Source of the DNA: Manganibacter manganicus
GTDB lineage: Bacteria > Pseudomonadota > Alphaproteobacteria > Rhizobiales > Rhizobiaceae
Direction of reading: 5' to 3'
DNA length: 64,000 bases
NCBI RefSeq assembly: GCF_002075885.1
Contig: NZ_MDET01000007.1
Location: forward strand, 62,216-126,215
Below the pieces are notes generated by a model, which saw only the letters and a list, made by a program, of their open reading frames with translations, was not told where the DNA came from and did not search any database. The translations under genes and the position numbers were made by a program. Of the stretch, positions 61,746 to 64,000 are shown piece by piece. How positions within the stretch are numbered: position 1 is the stretch's first letter; each line of letters starts with the position of its first letter.

Positions 61746-62822
61746 TCAATCGTTGCGGCTGCGGATTGCGGCGATCACCGCTTCGGTCACGCGCTCGGTC
61801 GTGGCGTCGCCCCCGAGATCGGGGGTATGAAGGTCCGGGTCGGCGGTGACTTTTTCGATCGCGTCCATCAGCCGGCGGGCCGCGTCGCGTTCGCCGACAT
61901 GTTCGAGCAGCATCGATGCGCTCCAGAAGGTTGCGACCGGATTGGCGATGCCCTTGCCGGTGATGTCGAAGGCCGATCCGTGGATCGGCTCGAACATTGA
62001 GGGCGTCCGGCGTTCGGGGTTGAGGTTCGCCGTTGGCGCGATGCCGATCGAGCCGGCAAGCGCTGCCGCCAGATCCGACAGGATGTCGGCATGCAGGTTG
62101 GTCGCCACGATGGTGTCGAGCGAGGACGGATTCAGCGTCATCCGCACGGTCATGGCGTCGACGAGCATCTTGTCCCAGGTCACGTCCGGAAAATCGCGCG
62201 AGACTTCACGGGCGATCTCGTCCCACATCACCATGCCGTAGCGCTGCGCGTTCGACTTGGTCACCACGGTCAGCAGCTTGCGGGGCCGCGACCGGGCGAG
62301 CACGAAAGCGTGGCGCATGATCCGCTCGACCCCTATTCGCGTGAAGATGGAGACTTCGGTGGCAACCTCCCCCGGCAGGCCCCGGTGCGAGCGCCCGCCC
62401 TGGCCGGCATATTCGCCTTCGGAATTCTCACGTACGATCACCCAGTCGAGTTCGCCCGGTCCGACGCCGCGCAGGGGACTTTCGATGCCTGGCAGGATGC
62501 GGGTGGGACGCACATTCGCATATTGGTCGAGCGGCTGGCAGATGGCGAGCCGCAGGCCCCAGAGCGTCAGATGATCGGGCACGTCGGGCGCACCGACCGC
62601 GCCGAAGAAAATGGCGTCGAAGTCGCGGAGCTGTTCGGCGCCGTCCTCGGGCATCAGGGCGCCGGTGCGCTTGTAGCGCTCGCTGCCCCAGTCGAACGTC
62701 TTCACGTCGAGACGGAAGCCGCCGTCTCGCTCGACAAGTGCTTCGAGCACGCGCAGGCCCGCAGCGATAACCTCGATCCCGATCCCATCGCCGGGAATCG
62801 AGGCGATCCGATAGGTCTTCAT
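61746..62822 (-). CDS. Second tartrate/isopropylmalate-type dehydrogenase
   Basis: The 358-residue paralogue of the next gene shares all core elements: IPGDGIGIEVIAAGLRVLE, RENSEGEYAGQGGRSHRG, TKSNAQRYGMVMWDEI, NLHADILSDLAAALAGSIGIAPTANLNP, EPIHGSAFDITGKGIANPVATFWSASMLLEHVG. Differences in the substrate loop (GGRSHRGLPGE versus GGRMYPGTDRE) suggest another stereoisomer or substrate. The ATG at 62822 gives the family start; the frame is open upstream inside the Tct gene and that extension is rejected. Spacing to the permease gene is 14 bp. Confidence 0.85.
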   Translation of the reverse strand: MKTYRIASIPGDGIGIEVIAAGLRVLEALVERDGGFRLDVKTFDWGSERYKRTGALMPEDGAEQLRDFDAIFFGAVGAPDVPDHLTLWGLRLAICQPLDQYANVRPTRILPGIESPLRGVGPGELDWVIVRENSEGEYAGQGGRSHRGLPGEVATEVSIFTRIGVERIMRHAFVLARSRPRKLLTVVTKSNAQRYGMVMWDEIAREVSRDFPDVTWDKMLVDAMTVRMTLNPSSLDTIVATNLHADILSDLAAALAGSIGIAPTANLNPERRTPSMFEPIHGSAFDITGKGIANPVATFWSASMLLEHVGERDAARRLMDAIEKVTADPDLHTPDLGGDATTERVTEAVIAAIRSRND

Positions 62823-62836
62823 TCCTGTTCCTTTTC

Positions 62837-64000
62837 CTACATCAGCATGCCGCGAGGCATCCGCAGCAGAAGCACGTCGGCCATCAGCCACCAGAACACG
62901 GCGACGGTCGCGATTGCGACAAGACCACGAACAAGCCAGGTGCGGACCGGGACGCGGTTGTGCTCGCCGACCACGGCCATGGCGAGAAAGGCCACGAAGC
63001 TGGTGACGATGAAACCGACGACGGGAAGGAGCCATGCCCAGACCGTGAAGATCGCGACCAGGGCTGCCCGCCGGATGTTGGACACCGGCCCGGCTGTGGT
63101 CTCGGTCGGGACCGGACGGTTCCTGCCCATGAGGCCAAGGACGATCAGGGCGATCGACAACACCGCCAGAAGCAGCGAGATCGTCTTGGGGAAGACCGAG
63201 CCCATGGCTGACATGCCCTGCGCACCCCAAAAGGCAAGCCCGGCAAGAAGAAGGAAGACCGCGGCCAGCGCGACTGCCCCCCAATCATGGCCACGCGCCA
63301 GCGCCGGCCCGGATTCGGGCAGCGGGTGGGTGTCGTCGAGCGCGCCGGCACGGCTCGTGGCCGACGTCGCCACTTCGGTCATGGCGGCCGCGCCGCGCTT
63401 TCTGGCCCGGTAATCGGCCAGGAAGGGGTAGAGCAGCGTAATCAGGGCGGCTGCGATGATGGCGATGCTGAGGGGCCGGCCGAAGAACATGCCGAACAGG
63501 TTTCCGGTGGCATTGCCGATGAGGTAGGTCTGCACGAAGCCCTGCTCGGCGATGGAGCCGAGAACCAGTCCCAGCACGATCGGCGAGGGCGAGAAACCGT
63601 AGCGGTTGATGAACCATGCGATTATACCGACGCCCAGCATGACCTGTGTGTCCTGTACGTTTGAATGAACGGCGAAGGAGCCGATAACCGTCAGGAACGC
63701 GACCGTGGGGACCAGCAGCGATTTCGGGAATGCGATGACCGACTTGTAGGCGTAGCGCCCGATCAGCAGGCCCGCCGGCAGCATCAGGATGGTGGCGATT
63801 AGCAGGCCGTAGATGAAGGTGTAGACGATGTGCCCTTCGGAAGAAAACAGCGTCGGCCCGATCTTGATGCCCTGGACGAGCAGTGCGCCCAGGATGATGG
63901 CATCGGGCGGCGTGCCCGGAATGCCGAGCACCAGCGTTGGAATGAAGCCGCCGCCGACGGTGGCGTTATTGGCTGCCTCGGTCGCGATGACGCCGTCGGG
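62837..64000 (-). CDS. Tripartite tricarboxylate transporter permease, TctA-TctB fusion (partial)
   Basis: The gene enters from beyond the window end; the first complete codon reads from 64000. The visible 387 residues start in the TctA core (PDGVIATEAANNATVGGGFIPTLVLGIPGTPPDA) and continue through several helices typical of TctA (FAVHSNVQDTQVMLGVGIIAWFINRYGFSPSPIVLGLVLGSIAEQ) to about residue 210. After a charged linker (DYRARKRGAAAMTEVATSATSRAG...) come four more helices of TctB character (GSVFPKTISLLLAVLSIALIVLGL..., ending LLRMPRGMLM). The TctC binding-protein gene must lie upstream, outside the window. The transporter probably takes up tartrate, given the operon. Confidence 0.88.
   Translation of the reverse strand, partial: PDGVIATEAANNATVGGGFIPTLVLGIPGTPPDAIILGALLVQGIKIGPTLFSSEGHIVYTFIYGLLIATILMLPAGLLIGRYAYKSVIAFPKSLLVPTVAFLTVIGSFAVHSNVQDTQVMLGVGIIAWFINRYGFSPSPIVLGLVLGSIAEQGFVQTYLIGNATGNLFGMFFGRPLSIAIIAAALITLLYPFLADYRARKRGAAAMTEVATSATSRAGALDDTHPLPESGPALARGHDWGAVALAAVFLLLAGLAFWGAQGMSAMGSVFPKTISLLLAVLSIALIVLGLMGRNRPVPTETTAGPVSNIRRAALVAIFTVWAWLLPVVGFIVTSFVAFLAMAVVGEHNRVPVRTWLVRGLVAIATVAVFWWLMADVLLLRMPRGMLM

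Noticed and set aside
62823..63284. N-terminal extension of the second tartrate dehydrogenase gene into the permease gene
   Set aside because: It is an out-of-frame reading of the Tct gene; the family N-terminus begins at 62822.

Overview
The window reads as a chromosome segment of an alphaproteobacterium, most probably a member of the Hyphomicrobiales (Rhizobiales). Supporting signs are the hisE-coaA pair, the rpmH-rnpA-yidC-engB order, an IalB-family secreted protein, a Bradyrhizobium-type D-tartrate dehydratase, ABC sugar uptake with a Tat-exported binding protein, and uniformly high GC. No plasmid, phage or CRISPR signature was seen. Genus-level placement is not possible from reading alone.

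Layout. (1) 1-15.6 kb is core and housekeeping DNA: hisE end, coaA, alkB, prfC, a DAO-type oxidoreductase, an Lrp regulator, dut plus a HAD phosphatase, a PEP-mutase-like gene overlapping a trans-3-hydroxyproline dehydratase gene, a PfkB-family (adenosine) kinase, the rpmH-rnpA-yidC...xat-engB strand, an orphan histidine kinase and tRNA-Arg(ACG). (2) 15.6-33.4 kb is accessory. Behind the tRNA lies decayed DNA in which a dipeptidase fragment is fused to an ABC-permease fragment. It is followed by an IalB protein, a giant 3506-residue autotransporter, an AraC regulator, a small PQ-loop-like membrane protein and a two-component system. After these come a small cassette bounded by inverted repeats that holds a dead autotransporter fragment, and a dead transposase. 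(3) 33.4-46.4 kb is a carbohydrate locus with alternating strands. It has a ribokinase, FucU and RhaM type mutarotases, a complete ABC importer, a Gfo/Idh/MocA dehydrogenase, an amidohydrolase (lactonase-like) and an aldo/keto reductase. Embedded in it are a dehydratase/deacylase pair reminiscent of ectoine catabolism and an IclR regulator with a near-ideal palindrome before its start. (4) 46.8-50.1 kb holds an EamA exporter, a CLC channel, a 270-bp MITE-like element whose edge supplies the CLC stop codon, and an IS630 transposase fragment. (5) 50.1-59.2 kb is a same-strand envelope module: autotransporter, secreted HExxH protease, OmpA-like protein, unknown secreted protein, DUF4424 and DUF3592 proteins, with a divergent AraC regulator. 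(6) 59.5-64 kb is tartrate utilisation: tarD, two tandem tartrate/isopropylmalate-type dehydrogenases and a tripartite tricarboxylate permease that looks like a TctA-TctB fusion, cut by the window end.

The best candidate for an undescribed system is the 50.1-58.0 kb envelope module. Six consecutive genes all appear to encode exported or membrane-bound proteins, several overlap, and a divergent regulator sits at the head. A dead relative of its autotransporter lies about 24 kb away inside a transposon-like cassette.
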